A DNA stretch of 16,214 nt from positions 2,259 to 18,472 of the forward strand of contig DOFS01000414.1 in the NCBI GenBank assembly GCA_003523945.1, given 5' to 3'. The DNA comes from Nitrospiraceae bacterium (GTDB lineage Bacteria > Nitrospirota > Nitrospiria > Nitrospirales > UBA8639). A program made the position numbers and the translations under genes. Of this stretch, positions 1-7,919 are shown one piece after another. The notes under the pieces are model-generated. The model searched no databases. It was not told the DNA's origin and saw only the letters and a list, made by a program, of their open reading frames with translations. Position 1 is the stretch's first letter; each line of letters opens with the position of its first letter.

Positions 1-1
1 C

Positions 2-547
2 GTGAAGTTGGTTACACCATCGAAAGCCGAGGCCATCGAGGGAAAAGGCGTTCTTTTATCCTGGGAACGACGCCGGCCCATTTTATTGATTGACCTGGCT
101 GTATTAGTGGCGGGGGAGCTTGTCACGGATCCGCCTCCGCCTGACCTGTATGAGGATCCCGGCCTGATACTCGGAGATGCCCATCCGGCAGCGGCCGCAG
201 AATTGGGCAAACTAGCTGAATTTTATTACAACCTTGTGTATTTGGACTTGACCGGGCGAGGGCATCTTGAAGACATTCAGGATTGGCTTCGTGAGCATCA
301 ATTTTCTCCAGGAATGATCAGAATCCTTCCAAAAACGTCCACGGCATTGACCGAACTTATCCATGATCTGAAAACAGAGGGTTGGGAAAAAGTGAGCGGT
401 GGTATTGGGCGCACCGCAGATTTTGCGGAAATCCTGGTTCAAAATCGCTTGCAAACGGTCATTTTGCCGCTACCTCAGACACAAGAGCGCTTTCCACGTA
501 GGGCCATTGTCCTGAATGATTGGTCACGTGTCCGACGACATCTGTGA
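2..547 (+). CDS. Unrecognised protein, possibly a degenerate HAD-like fold; N-terminus uncertain
   Basis: The reading frame is open from the window edge. A GTG at position 2 could be the start, but the gene may begin upstream, so treat it as possibly 5' truncated (181 residues visible). I do not recognise the family with confidence. The layout faintly recalls HAD phosphatases: a hydrophobic strand ending in Asp (LLIDLAVL, Asp31) where motif I would be, then a strand plus helix (VYLDL...WLREHQFSPG, about 79-105) like motif II of LNS2/acid-phosphatase relatives, and a GGIGRTADFAEIL segment (about 133-145) where the GDxxxD loop would fall. The second motif-I Asp is Ala (Asp31-Leu-Ala33), so if it is a HAD relative it is probably catalytically dead. 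There is no signal peptide or membrane segment in the visible part. The stop lies about 105 bp before the preferred radA start. Fold inference is weak; that the frame is coding is more secure. Confidence 0.55.
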   Translation: MKLVTPSKAEAIEGKGVLLSWERRRPILLIDLAVLVAGELVTDPPPPDLYEDPGLILGDAHPAAAAELGKLAEFYYNLVYLDLTGRGHLEDIQDWLREHQFSPGMIRILPKTSTALTELIHDLKTEGWEKVSGGIGRTADFAEILVQNRLQTVILPLPQTQERFPRRAIVLNDWSRVRRHL

Positions 548-652
548 TGCATACCATAGCGAATAACTGGCTGATGAATGATCCGACGATAAAGGTGGGT
601 ATTTCCGTATGTCGTATGATTCTCTGCTTAGGTGATCGAGGGAGATAGGTTG

Positions 653-2032
653 GTGAAGGCGGCGCGTCCTAAAACCCGTTTTGTGTGTCAGGAATGCGGA
701 CATCAAGGAGTCCGCTGGAGCGGCCGGTGTCCGGAATGTGCGCAATGGAATTCCTTGCGAGAGGAGGTTGATCAAGATCTTTCCACCCTTCAACAGCGCA
801 GTGTCGCCGGGGGAGTTCCGGAAGCCGTTCCCATCAGCTCCATTGTCCAGACGCAGCAGTATCGTCTTCAAGCTGGTATTGAAGAATTGAATCGAGTGCT
901 TGGTGGGGGAGTGGTTCCGGGATCGGTTATCTTGATTGGAGGAGATCCCGGAATTGGTAAAACGACACTCCTGCTCCAAACGCTGGCCTCCTTGGGGACG
1001 GCCAAGCAGGTCGGGTTGTATGTATCAGGCGAAGAATCCCCTCAGCAAATTAAGATGCGGGCGGATCGCATAGGTATCCAATCGCCCAATCTGTATGTGG
1101 CCGCTGCGACCTCCCTGGAAGAAATATTCAAGGTGGCTGAGCAGGTGAACCCCGGTATCATCGTCGTCGATTCTATTCAAACGGTCTTTACGCAGGAACT
1201 CACATCGGCTCCCGGTAGTGTCAGCCAGGTCCAGGAAGTTGGCTGTCGTCTCATGTGGTATGCCAAGCGGACGCATGTTCCCATCTTTATTATCGGGCAT
1301 GTGACCAAGGAAGGCGTGATTGCCGGGCCAAGGCTCCTGGAGCATATTGTCGATACAGTGTTGTATTTTGAAGGAGATAAGGGGCAAAGCTATCGAATTC
1401 TCCGAGCGGTGAAAAATCGCTTTGGCCCCACGAATGAAATCGGGGTCTTTGAAATGAAGGATGAGGGGCTGGTCGAGGTGGGGAATCCGTCGGAACTGTT
1501 TTTGACGGGGCGAATCGGACATGGCGCTGGATCCGTGGTCGTGTCGAGTGTAGAAGGGTCTCGTCCGTTGTTGGTAGAGTTGCAGGCTCTGGTAGCGGAA
1601 ACCACCTACCCTATGCCGAAACGTATGGCAAAAGGTGTGGAAGTAAATCGAGTGTCGTTGCTGTTGGCCGTCCTAGAAAAGCGATTAGGGTTGCATTTTT
1701 CCGGGTACGATGTGTACCTGAATGTGGTGGGTGGGCTCCGGATCGACGAGCCGACGGTGGATGTGGGCATTGTATGTGCTGTGCTTTCCAGCTTTCGAGA
1801 CTTGGCGTTAGACTCTAGATTGGTCGTGATGGGGGAGGTCGGGTTGGGCGGGGAGGTCCGGCCTGTGCAACATGCGGACTTGCGTATTCGTGAGGCGATG
1901 AAATTGGGATTTCAACGTTGCATAGTTCCTGAGCCCAATCTAGATCAATGGAAGCCTGTGGCGGGTATGGAAGTCGTGGGGATTCGTGACATTGGCGATA
2001 TTTGGGAAACGGTTGTCAGTCATACCTCATAA
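653..2032 (+). CDS. radA: DNA repair protein RadA (Sms)
   Basis: RadA is a RecA-like ATPase that helps process recombination intermediates and drives branch migration. All family marks are present. With the start used here, the N-terminal zinc finger has Cys12-x2-Cys15 and Cys26-x2-Cys29. The Walker A motif GGDPGIGKT lies at about 96-104 and Walker B (IIVVD) ends near 173. The RadA-specific KNRFG motif is at about 254-258, and a Lon-protease-like C-terminal domain follows (GGLRIDEPTVDVG region). The length of 459 aa is normal. The frame also has a GTG at 632 and a TTG at 650. I prefer GTG 653 because a GAGGGAGA Shine-Dalgarno-like stretch (638-645) sits about 7 bases upstream of it, and because the protein then begins MKAARPKTRFVCQ, close to the usual RadA start. 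The stop is followed within 30 bp by the next gene. Confidence 0.96.
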   Translation: MKAARPKTRFVCQECGHQGVRWSGRCPECAQWNSLREEVDQDLSTLQQRSVAGGVPEAVPISSIVQTQQYRLQAGIEELNRVLGGGVVPGSVILIGGDPGIGKTTLLLQTLASLGTAKQVGLYVSGEESPQQIKMRADRIGIQSPNLYVAAATSLEEIFKVAEQVNPGIIVVDSIQTVFTQELTSAPGSVSQVQEVGCRLMWYAKRTHVPIFIIGHVTKEGVIAGPRLLEHIVDTVLYFEGDKGQSYRILRAVKNRFGPTNEIGVFEMKDEGLVEVGNPSELFLTGRIGHGAGSVVVSSVEGSRPLLVELQALVAETTYPMPKRMAKGVEVNRVSLLLAVLEKRLGLHFSGYDVYLNVVGGLRIDEPTVDVGIVCAVLSSFRDLALDSRLVVMGEVGLGGEVRPVQHADLRIREAMKLGFQRCIVPEPNLDQWKPVAGMEVVGIRDIGDIWETVVSHTS

Positions 2033-2061
2033 ATGGCGCGGGCAGGCGGAATTTTTTTAGA

Positions 2062-2844
2062 ATGATTGCCGCAAGTCGATGGTCCCTGTTGCCGGTGGTC
2101 TTGCTCGTTGGGTGCGCTGGAATGTTTCAAGGATCATTGCAGCCGCTTGAAGATGATCAAGGCCGACGGGTGCTTCAAGCCTTGCGACAAAAAGAGTCGA
2201 CCATTCGGACCCTTCGAGGATTATTTCAGGCGTCCATCTCTGGTTCTGGAATTCCTCTTTCCCAAAATATTCTTGGCACGGTTTCATATGTGCGTCCAGA
2301 TATTCTGGAATTGAAAGGCTTTATCCGGATGGGTGCTCCCGTGATCAATTTTCATCGCAAGGGCAACGAGTATGAATTGGATTTTCCTGCTGAAGGCAAG
2401 GTAGTCACCGGAAAAGTGGATGAAGTCCAGGAGCACACATCATGGGATCACACTGTGATGCTGAGTATTCGTGCCATGGATGCTGTGTTGGGTAAGGTGT
2501 CCGTGGTGTCAGGTGAGCCTGTCCGTGTGTGGAAAAATAGCGAACGCTATCGGATCGATCTGACGGCAAACCAATCTTCGTTCGGGTCATCCCAGGAAGA
2601 TTTCACCGTCAGAATCTGGGTGGATGCCCAGACCATGAACCTGACGTCGATCGAATATCGACGGTCGTATGATGACATCGTCGTTTCCGTGGAGTGTGAA
2701 GATTATCGAGAGGTGACAATCAATACCGTCGAAGAATCTTCTCCGGTTCTCTTGCCTTTCCTGGTCAAGGCCACAGACTATCGACCTAGTGGAGGGTCCA
2801 TCACCCTCTATTTTAAGGAATTCATTGTCAATGCTGCCTCATAG
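2062..2844 (+). CDS. LolA/LolB-like outer-membrane lipoprotein, function unknown
   Basis: This is a predicted lipoprotein of 260 aa. A short charged N-terminus (MIAASRW) is followed by a hydrophobic stretch and a lipobox LLVGC, with Cys18 as the lipidated residue. The mature part resembles the LolA/LolB or DUF4292 type of half-barrel: a helix around LQALRQKESTIRTLRGLF, then alternating beta strands (GTVSYVRPDILELKGF, VINFHRKGNEYELDF). These proteins bind acyl chains or lipoproteins. No residue identifies it as true LolB, so the function is open. The frame extends back to TTG 2002 inside radA, but ATG 2062 is preferred because it gives a textbook signal sequence; the ribosome-binding site is weak. 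It lies between radA and tsaB, 51 bp before the latter. Confidence 0.8.
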   Translation: MIAASRWSLLPVVLLVGCAGMFQGSLQPLEDDQGRRVLQALRQKESTIRTLRGLFQASISGSGIPLSQNILGTVSYVRPDILELKGFIRMGAPVINFHRKGNEYELDFPAEGKVVTGKVDEVQEHTSWDHTVMLSIRAMDAVLGKVSVVSGEPVRVWKNSERYRIDLTANQSSFGSSQEDFTVRIWVDAQTMNLTSIEYRRSYDDIVVSVECEDYREVTINTVEESSPVLLPFLVKATDYRPSGGSITLYFKEFIVNAAS

Positions 2845-2895
2845 GGGACCTTATGTAGCCGTCCCTCATCAGGGGGGCTGGAGTCAACAAAGTCT

Positions 2896-3591
2896 ATGCT
2901 GTTTTTAGCTCTGGAATCCGCCACCTCCCATCAAAGTGTGGCTGTCTTTCGTGACCACCATCTGTTAGCCAGTCTGGACTGTGAGTCGGGGAGGCCTCTG
3001 ACTCCGCAACTCATCACCACCATTGATCGTCTGTTATCTTCGGTCTCGTTACAGGTTTCAGATCTTGAAGGTCTGGTGGTGTCGATAGGACCGGGGACGT
3101 TCACGGGATTACGAGTAGGGTTGGCGACAATGACTGCCTTTCGTCTGGCTTTACAAATCCCTTTGGTCGGTGTTTCTACGCTCGAAGGGCTGGCCTGGAA
3201 TCATCCTCTTTCCGATCTTCCCTTGCTCAGCACTATCAATATTCGTCAGGAAACGGTGTATTGGGGGCTTTTCCGTTGGGAGGATCAACAAATGGTGTGT
3301 ATAAAAGAACCTCAAATCGGGAAGATCACTGAAGTCTGTGGTGCTTTGTCGGAACCAACCATTGTGCTTGGAGATGGATGGATACAGAATAGGAATACTC
3401 TCCTCTCAAAAGGATTCCCCCTGATTGAGGCATCTCCTAACCAGCAATGGCCATCGGCCAAAGGGACCGGACTGGCAGGACGAGTTCTTTTAGAACGCGG
3501 GGTTTTCCTTCCTCAAGGCTGTACTCCCCATTATATTCAGCCATCGTATGCAGAAATATCGAAATCTAAAGTCCTGGATCCAATAGGGTGA
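2896..3591 (+). CDS. tsaB: tRNA t6A biosynthesis protein TsaB
   Basis: TsaB (YeaZ) is the ASKHA-fold partner of TsaD and TsaE in making N6-threonylcarbamoyladenosine at position 37 of ANN-decoding tRNAs in the cytoplasm. The N-terminus MLFLALESATSHQSVAVF matches the first phosphate-loop region of the family (usually L-A-I/L-D/E-T-S). The signature SIGPGTFTGLRVGLATMTAF lies at about 63-82. The length of 231 aa is typical. It is followed after 47 bp by a RimI-type acetyltransferase gene, a very common tsaB-rimI pairing. The start has only a weak GGAG (2879-2882), 13 bases upstream of the ATG. Confidence 0.95.
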   Translation: MLFLALESATSHQSVAVFRDHHLLASLDCESGRPLTPQLITTIDRLLSSVSLQVSDLEGLVVSIGPGTFTGLRVGLATMTAFRLALQIPLVGVSTLEGLAWNHPLSDLPLLSTINIRQETVYWGLFRWEDQQMVCIKEPQIGKITEVCGALSEPTIVLGDGWIQNRNTLLSKGFPLIEASPNQQWPSAKGTGLAGRVLLERGVFLPQGCTPHYIQPSYAEISKSKVLDPIG

Positions 3592-3638
3592 GACTTTTTT
3601 CATCGGTATCCGTTCGTGTGACATAGAGGAGGGGTGGG

Positions 3639-4172
3639 ATGAACTCCAATGATTGCGTCCTGGGCACTGCCCAGTCAGACCATAAGGCCATTCGAATGGC
3701 CACGTTGGCTGATCTGGACGCCTTGGTGAGTCTGGAACAGGCCTGCTTTGCGGTCCCCTGGTCGAGAAAAAGTTTTGAAGCCGAACTTCACGGCAATGCT
3801 TTTAGCAAAATTCTTATTATTCCAGCTACCCCAGGGGAACAACTGGAGATTCCCTTGCTGGCCTTTATCTGTGTGTGGGTGATCTTTGAAGAAATCCGCT
3901 TTTTAAATCTGGCGGTTCACCCTCAATTCCGTGGACAGGGATTGGCCAGGCAGTTAATTTTACAAGCATTATGCCTTGGGAATGCTCAGGGATGTCGGCG
4001 GGGAATGTTGGAAGTTCGGGACTCGAATGTTGCGGCCAGAAAGCTTTATGAATGCTTTAATTTCAAGGAATATGGCCAAAGAAAATCCTACTATACGAAC
4101 CCTAGCGAGGATGCTATCCTTATGATGCTGGAACCTATTTTTAACCCCTTTTCCGAAAACAAGTATCCCTAG
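3639..4172 (+). CDS. rimI: RimI-type GNAT N-acetyltransferase
   Basis: This GNAT-fold enzyme is of the RimI type, which acetylates the N-terminal alanine of ribosomal protein S18 using acetyl-CoA. Visible features are the N-terminal segment IRMATLADLDALVSLEQACF, the acetyl-CoA loop VHPQFRGQGLA (about 93-103), and the C-terminal LEVRDSNVAARKLYE element followed by YGQRKSYY, diagnostic of RimI. Oddities are a roughly 18-residue N-terminal extension before the GNAT core and Asn where the usual Gly sits in the C-terminal GF turn (CFNFKEYG). At 177 aa it is slightly longer than typical (about 150-160). The ATG has a strong GAGGAGG ribosome-binding site. The neighbour tsaB supports the assignment; the exact substrate is inferred. 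Confidence 0.9.
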   Translation: MNSNDCVLGTAQSDHKAIRMATLADLDALVSLEQACFAVPWSRKSFEAELHGNAFSKILIIPATPGEQLEIPLLAFICVWVIFEEIRFLNLAVHPQFRGQGLARQLILQALCLGNAQGCRRGMLEVRDSNVAARKLYECFNFKEYGQRKSYYTNPSEDAILMMLEPIFNPFSENKYP

Positions 4173-4253
4173 CAAATCCGGTCATATGAAAATAGAGGAC
4201 GCCCACCATTTCAACTTCAACATTCACGATCGACAAGGCAAAGGAGGGCACCG

Positions 4254-4499
4254 ATGGTGACGGACGAACAGATCGCCAAAAGTTTGCGGGCATCCAATGT
4301 GGAATATCAGGAGTTGGAAGAATCTCATCACCGGTTGGATCTGGAACTCCAGCAATTATTAAAGCATCATGTTCTGACTCCTCAGGAAGAACTTCTAAAA
4401 AAACATTTACAAAAAGAAAAACTTGGCAAGAAAGATCGAATGGCCGCTCTTATTCGTGAGCATCGTGCCGCAGGTGAGAGTTCCGGAAAGTCTGGATAA
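4254..4499 (+). CDS. YdcH/DUF465 small coiled-coil protein
   Basis: This small, charged, helical protein of 81 aa has the DUF465 (YdcH) pattern: a His/Leu-rich helix (ESHHRLDLELQQLLKHH), a short break at LTPQEE, then a second helix with the family's LKK...KEKLGKKDRMAALI motif (about 47-67). Members form antiparallel coiled coils; no molecular function is established for the family. A good AAGGAGG ribosome-binding site precedes the ATG. The gene lies 81 bp after rimI and 38 bp before tatC, in the same operon-like run. Confidence 0.82.
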   Translation: MVTDEQIAKSLRASNVEYQELEESHHRLDLELQQLLKHHVLTPQEELLKKHLQKEKLGKKDRMAALIREHRAAGESSGKSG

Positions 4500-4537
4500 C
4501 GTGACAGGCTGGTTCGTCCTCTTAGTCCCTCTTTGAA

Positions 4538-5332
4538 ATGGCTGCTTTTTCCCCTACCATGGCCATGAATGCGGTGGTGCATCCTCTCCAACGCCACATT
4601 CGTGATATTAAACGCCGGTTATTGATCGTGGGAGCCACGATCATGGTGTTTTTTGTCATCGCCTTTTCTTATTCTTCCTGGCTGATTGACTGGTTTAAGC
4701 GGCCATTCGAAGATGATCTGATTTTTTACGCTCCCGCAGAGGCCTTATTTGCCTCCATCAAAATTTCCTTTATGGCGGCGGTGATAGCCAGTGTCCCCAT
4801 GATCCTGTATCAGTTTTGGAAATTCATCGAACCTGCGTTACTTCAGAAAGAGCAACGATGGGCAGTGCCGCTCTTTTTCCTGGGTTTGGGGTTTTTCCTT
4901 ATGGGATTGGCCTTTTGCAATATGGTGATCTTGCCGTTGGTCATTAACTTCTTTGTAACGTTTGGCATGGATCGAGCTATTACTCCAGAATTAGCCGTCG
5001 GTACCTATGTTGACTTCAACGTCAAGTTTCTCCTGGCGTTTGGATTTGCGTTTGAAATTCCGCTGGTGATATCTCTTCTGTCTCGTGTAGGGGTGATCCA
5101 GGCCCCTGCCCTCATTCGTTTCCGCAAGCATGCCGCTCTTGTGGCATTGATTCTTTCTGCCGTGATTACGCCGGATGCGACCATGTTCACGATGTTACTG
5201 ATGGCTGTCCCCTTGATCATTCTCTACGAAATAGGCATTTGGGGGGCCAAGGCCTTTGGGCGTGTTCCTCAGCCGGAAGGGGACAAGAGTGAACCGACTG
5301 AAGAGGGAGGTGCACCGGACGATGAGAAATAA
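4538..5332 (+). CDS. tatC: Twin-arginine translocase subunit TatC
   Basis: TatC is the multi-spanning inner-membrane receptor for folded proteins carrying twin-arginine signal peptides. The cytoplasmic N-terminus carries the family motif as HIRDIKRRLL (20-29; usually HLxELRxRL). Then come the first membrane helix, the periplasmic loop with the FYAPAEALFASIKISF element, FWKFIEPALLQKEQRW (TatC-specific FxxPGLxxxE-like), and further hydrophobic helices to about residue 237. The acidic tail (EGDKSEPTEEGGAPDDEK) is cytoplasmic. The length of 264 aa is normal. No Shine-Dalgarno is evident at ATG 4538; ATGs at 4559 and 4565 in the same frame are possible starts. No tatA/tatB lies in the window. The 3' end overlaps the next gene by 11 bp. 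Confidence 0.95.
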   Translation: MAAFSPTMAMNAVVHPLQRHIRDIKRRLLIVGATIMVFFVIAFSYSSWLIDWFKRPFEDDLIFYAPAEALFASIKISFMAAVIASVPMILYQFWKFIEPALLQKEQRWAVPLFFLGLGFFLMGLAFCNMVILPLVINFFVTFGMDRAITPELAVGTYVDFNVKFLLAFGFAFEIPLVISLLSRVGVIQAPALIRFRKHAALVALILSAVITPDATMFTMLLMAVPLIILYEIGIWGAKAFGRVPQPEGDKSEPTEEGGAPDDEK

Positions 5333-6464
5333 AACTAGGCAGATGGGAACAGTTGTCCGACCGATCCGAATGCACGGGAGGCTATGGAGTTGCCTTGTGG
5401 GCACGGTTGCCGTCCTCTGGCTTATGGGGTTTTCCTGGCAGACAGAAAGTGCACCCCTGTTATCGGGGCTGTATCCCGTTTCGAATATTCCCTCCCTCCA
5501 TCCTGATGACTCCGAAAAAACTCACAAGGGGTTTGCCCCCAGTATTCAAACTCTGGTGGTGACTCCGGATGGCGTGGTGTATGCAGGATCATTTGGCATG
5601 GGTCTATTTAGGAGTCAGGATAAGGGAAAAACCTGGGAGGCTCTCAATCGTGGGTTGACCGATCCTTTTTTACTCTGTCTTGCCGTGATCCCCGGGCAGC
5701 ACATTTATGCGGGGACTATGCGTGGCGGGGTCTACCGGCTTGCGCTCAAGGGTACGACGTGGGAATCCATTGGAACAGGATTAAATGAATCGGAAGTCAA
5801 ATCGTTTCTAGTGTATCAGGATTCCGTCTATGCGGGGACGGGAACCGGTGTGTACCGGTGGGTTGAAGCCGAGAAACAGTGGGTCACCGTTGGAGCCGGA
5901 TTAGACAGGATTTTGGTGCCGGGCCTTGCAATTATGGATGACGGCAAACTCCTCGCGGCGACTTCGGGGAAGGGGCTTTTTCATCTTGAGGCTCCACATT
6001 CTCCTCCTGCCAGATGGGTGGATTCCCAATCCATATTTATCGATCCACGGGAACGATTGCCCCATCGCTATCTTCGCGTTATTGCCGTCAACCAGGCGCA
6101 ACATATTTTTTTAGGGACACAGGATGGGGGTATTTTTAGGAGTACGGATCGTGGCCATTCGTGGTCGTCTCTCAGCCGGAATCTTCCCAATGATTCGATT
6201 CGAAGCATTATTCCTGATCATGAAGATGTCATCGTGGCGACCGGAAAAGGAATTTTTCGATGGAACGCTGATCAACAAGGTTGGATGGGAATGAATACCG
6301 GGTTGACCAAACTGGCTATTCAAAGTCTCACGCGATCGGATTCCGGCGAGTTATATGCTGGAACCAGCAGTGGAGCATTTCGGAGTGAAGACGGGGGCGC
6401 CCATTGGACGAATATTAGTCAAGGCTTGGGTGTGCAGTTTGTTCCCAAAGGGCCTTATGAATAA
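5322..6464 (+). CDS. Exported BNR/Asp-box beta-propeller protein
   Basis: The 380-aa protein has a basic N-terminus and a hydrophobic segment (about residues 25-37) that looks like a signal peptide or anchor, so the rest is probably periplasmic. The body consists of repeats of about 40-45 residues with YAG(S/T)xxxGVYR-type strands. It has three clear Asp boxes (SxDxGxxW): RSQDKGKTW near 96, RSTDRGHSW near 270 and RSEDGGAHW near 353. This is the sialidase/Ycf48-like propeller type, and such proteins often serve as assembly or scaffold factors. No catalytic residues are identifiable. The start is ATG 5322, inside the end of tatC, with GGGAGG at about 5305-5310 upstream; the frame is open further back to 5256 but no better start exists there. 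Function is not assignable. Confidence 0.85.
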   Translation: MRNKTRQMGTVVRPIRMHGRLWSCLVGTVAVLWLMGFSWQTESAPLLSGLYPVSNIPSLHPDDSEKTHKGFAPSIQTLVVTPDGVVYAGSFGMGLFRSQDKGKTWEALNRGLTDPFLLCLAVIPGQHIYAGTMRGGVYRLALKGTTWESIGTGLNESEVKSFLVYQDSVYAGTGTGVYRWVEAEKQWVTVGAGLDRILVPGLAIMDDGKLLAATSGKGLFHLEAPHSPPARWVDSQSIFIDPRERLPHRYLRVIAVNQAQHIFLGTQDGGIFRSTDRGHSWSSLSRNLPNDSIRSIIPDHEDVIVATGKGIFRWNADQQGWMGMNTGLTKLAIQSLTRSDSGELYAGTSSGAFRSEDGGAHWTNISQGLGVQFVPKGPYE

Positions 6465-6487
6465 ATCCATGAAAGGGAAAGGACGGT

Positions 6488-7012
6488 ATGATGAGCGACG
6501 CAACGAATGAAGACCCGACCATTACGATTCACATTCACGCAAACGGGGAGTCCTGGGGTGATATTCAATTGAAGCTTTTTCCCGATGTTGCGCCTAATCA
6601 TGTACAAAATATGGTGAAGTTAGCCAAAGAAAAGTTTTATGATGGCACGACTTTCCATCGTGTGATTCCCAACTTTATGATTCAAGGGGGAGATCCCAAT
6701 AGTAAGGACCACGATAGATCACGTCATGGAATGGGTGGGCCAGGCCATCGGGTTAACGCCGAATTCAGTTCCAAACCTCATAAACGAGGGACGTTGTCGA
6801 TGGCGAGATCGCAGGATCCCAATAGCGCGGGGTCTCAGTTTTTTATTTGTGTCGCGGAATCGAGTTTCTTGGATGGTCAGTATACCGTGTTTGGTGAGGT
6901 GGTGAGTGGCATGGAGACGGTTGATCGAATTGTTAATGCCAAGCGGGATGGCAATGATAATCCTCTTGATCGAATTGAAATGACCATGAGTGTGACTGAA
7001 GCGAATGCCTAA
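6488..7012 (+). CDS. Cyclophilin-type peptidyl-prolyl cis-trans isomerase
   Basis: This is a 174-aa cytoplasmic-type cyclophilin (no signal peptide) that catalyses proline cis-trans isomerisation. The catalytic region FYDGTTFHRVIPNFMIQGGD includes the active-site Arg, with the family's GTLSMARSQDPNSAGSQFFI and LDGQYTVFGEVVSGMETVDRI following. An N-terminal extension of about ten residues precedes the first strand. Two adjacent ATGs (6488, 6491) follow a purine-rich GGGAAAGGACGG; either may be used. The stop codon overlaps the start of the next gene by 8 bp, indicating translational coupling. Confidence 0.93.
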   Translation: MMSDATNEDPTITIHIHANGESWGDIQLKLFPDVAPNHVQNMVKLAKEKFYDGTTFHRVIPNFMIQGGDPNSKDHDRSRHGMGGPGHRVNAEFSSKPHKRGTLSMARSQDPNSAGSQFFICVAESSFLDGQYTVFGEVVSGMETVDRIVNAKRDGNDNPLDRIEMTMSVTEANA

Positions 7013-7685
7013 GAAGTGGGGGCGGATCTGGGCTGGGTGTCTGCTTAGTGGATGGCTATTCGCAGGGTGTGTCGCCCCACCGTTTTATTCCTACCTGGTC
7101 TACGAAAATCCCACCTCGTTTGTTCGACTTGAGGTGTCCCCCTGGGTTGATCCAGATCTTCCTCAGACATGGAACGAGCATCCCGCGAGTATATCCAATC
7201 AACAAATGGTCGAAGCCTTAAGCGGATTGCGGGTGCGTGAGTATCGTTCCGGTCCCATCCGATGGTTTCGTGGCCTCGCTGATCCCAAGCCGGCTTTTTT
7301 TAAGGCAGAAATTGAATTGTTAGCGCCACGATTACTGGAAGGTCTGGGATTAGCTGTGCCACAGGAACTGGTCACGTTTTACATCAGCCATCCCGTTAAT
7401 GCGACTAAACGGGAGGTAACCTCTGGCGGAATGTATGTCAAAGGTGGGAACCTCCACGTCATTATCAGTAATCACCGCACAAACTATGAAATTCCCCCTG
7501 CAGGGCTGATCTATGATCGGCGGTATCCATTGTTCTCCATTGCCCCACTGGACGTAGATTTACTCTATGAGACAGAAGAGATGGTGCTGCCAAAAGAGGA
7601 AAGATTTTGGGAGGCTTTTCTGGGGGATGAGCATAGCGGCAAAATCGTCTTGGATCTTTCCCGTTTGTCGATGATGCAAATGTAA
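7005..7685 (+). CDS. Predicted lipoprotein of unknown function
   Basis: This 226-aa protein begins with a basic N-terminus (MPKKWGR), a hydrophobic stretch and a lipobox LFAGC, with Cys22 as the likely lipidation site. The mature part is mixed alpha/beta with no motif I can assign to a known family. Visible landmarks are LAPRLLEGLGLAVPQELVTFYISHP and a YDRRYPLF segment. The start lies inside the end of the cyclophilin gene (8-bp overlap), so expression is probably coupled to it. It is the last gene before a 304-bp intergenic region. Confidence 0.75.
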   Translation: MPKKWGRIWAGCLLSGWLFAGCVAPPFYSYLVYENPTSFVRLEVSPWVDPDLPQTWNEHPASISNQQMVEALSGLRVREYRSGPIRWFRGLADPKPAFFKAEIELLAPRLLEGLGLAVPQELVTFYISHPVNATKREVTSGGMYVKGGNLHVIISNHRTNYEIPPAGLIYDRRYPLFSIAPLDVDLLYETEEMVLPKEERFWEAFLGDEHSGKIVLDLSRLSMMQM

Positions 7686-7707
7686 TTGTATGGTGCTGAG
7701 TTGACAA

Positions 7708-7732
7708 GTATCTGACGCGTACAGCCAGATAC
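7708..7732. repeat. 7-bp perfect inverted repeat
   Basis: GTATCTG (7708-7714) is the exact reverse complement of CAGATAC (7726-7732), separated by 11 bases. No T tract follows in either direction, so it is not an intrinsic terminator. It lies immediately after a TTGACA hexamer and could be an operator or an RNA hairpin. Confidence 0.55.
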
Positions 7733-7741
7733 GACATGAAC

Positions 7742-7777
7742 GAGACACTTTTCATGATGTTGCGCATCGGGAGTCTC
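7742..7777. repeat. Nested inverted repeat
   Basis: Outer arms GAGAC (7742-7746) and GTCTC (7773-7777) enclose an inner hairpin GATG (7756-7759) / CATC (7765-7768) with a TTGCG loop. It is followed by AAGAATGG, not a U run. It may be part of a folded leader or chance; the arms are short. Confidence 0.35.
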
Positions 7778-7847
7778 AAGAATGGTGAATGAGTCTTCTG
7801 GGAATATGGAGAATGTCGGTCATGCATTAAATATTTTCATTTTTATT

Positions 7848-7915
7848 CCAAGTTGACAATCCTCATCGAGGAATACCTCCTATCTGTCTGCCTGTCTACA
7901 GGAGTCCCAACTTGG
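7848..7915 (+). ncRNA. Predicted closed multi-hairpin RNA element
   Basis: CCAAGTTG (7848-7855) and CAACTTGG (7908-7915) are perfect 8-bp complements. They enclose two small hairpins: CCTC-ATC-GAGG (7861-7871) and CCTG-TCTA-CAGG (7891-7902). That geometry resembles a closing helix with a two-armed junction, as in many riboswitch or cis-regulatory RNA aptamers. It stands 75-140 bases upstream of the regulator start codon. No named RNA family is assigned from sequence alone. Confidence 0.4.
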
Positions 7916-7919
7916 CCGG

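Noticed and set aside
548..649. 33-codon + strand frame beginning ATG 548 (MHTIANNWLMNDPTIKV...) between the first gene and radA.
   Set aside because: No ribosome-binding site, unremarkable composition, and the region reads into the radA ribosome-binding site; a chance frame is more likely.
2845..2865. Hairpin GGGAC / GTCCC just after the LolA/LolB-like gene, considered as a terminator.
   Set aside because: Only five pairs and no T tract follows; the next gene starts 30 bases later in the same direction.
7465..7827. 120-codon - strand open frame across the lipoprotein end and the intergenic region.
   Set aside because: Antisense to a well-supported lipoprotein gene for more than half its length, and the predicted peptide has no recognisable features.
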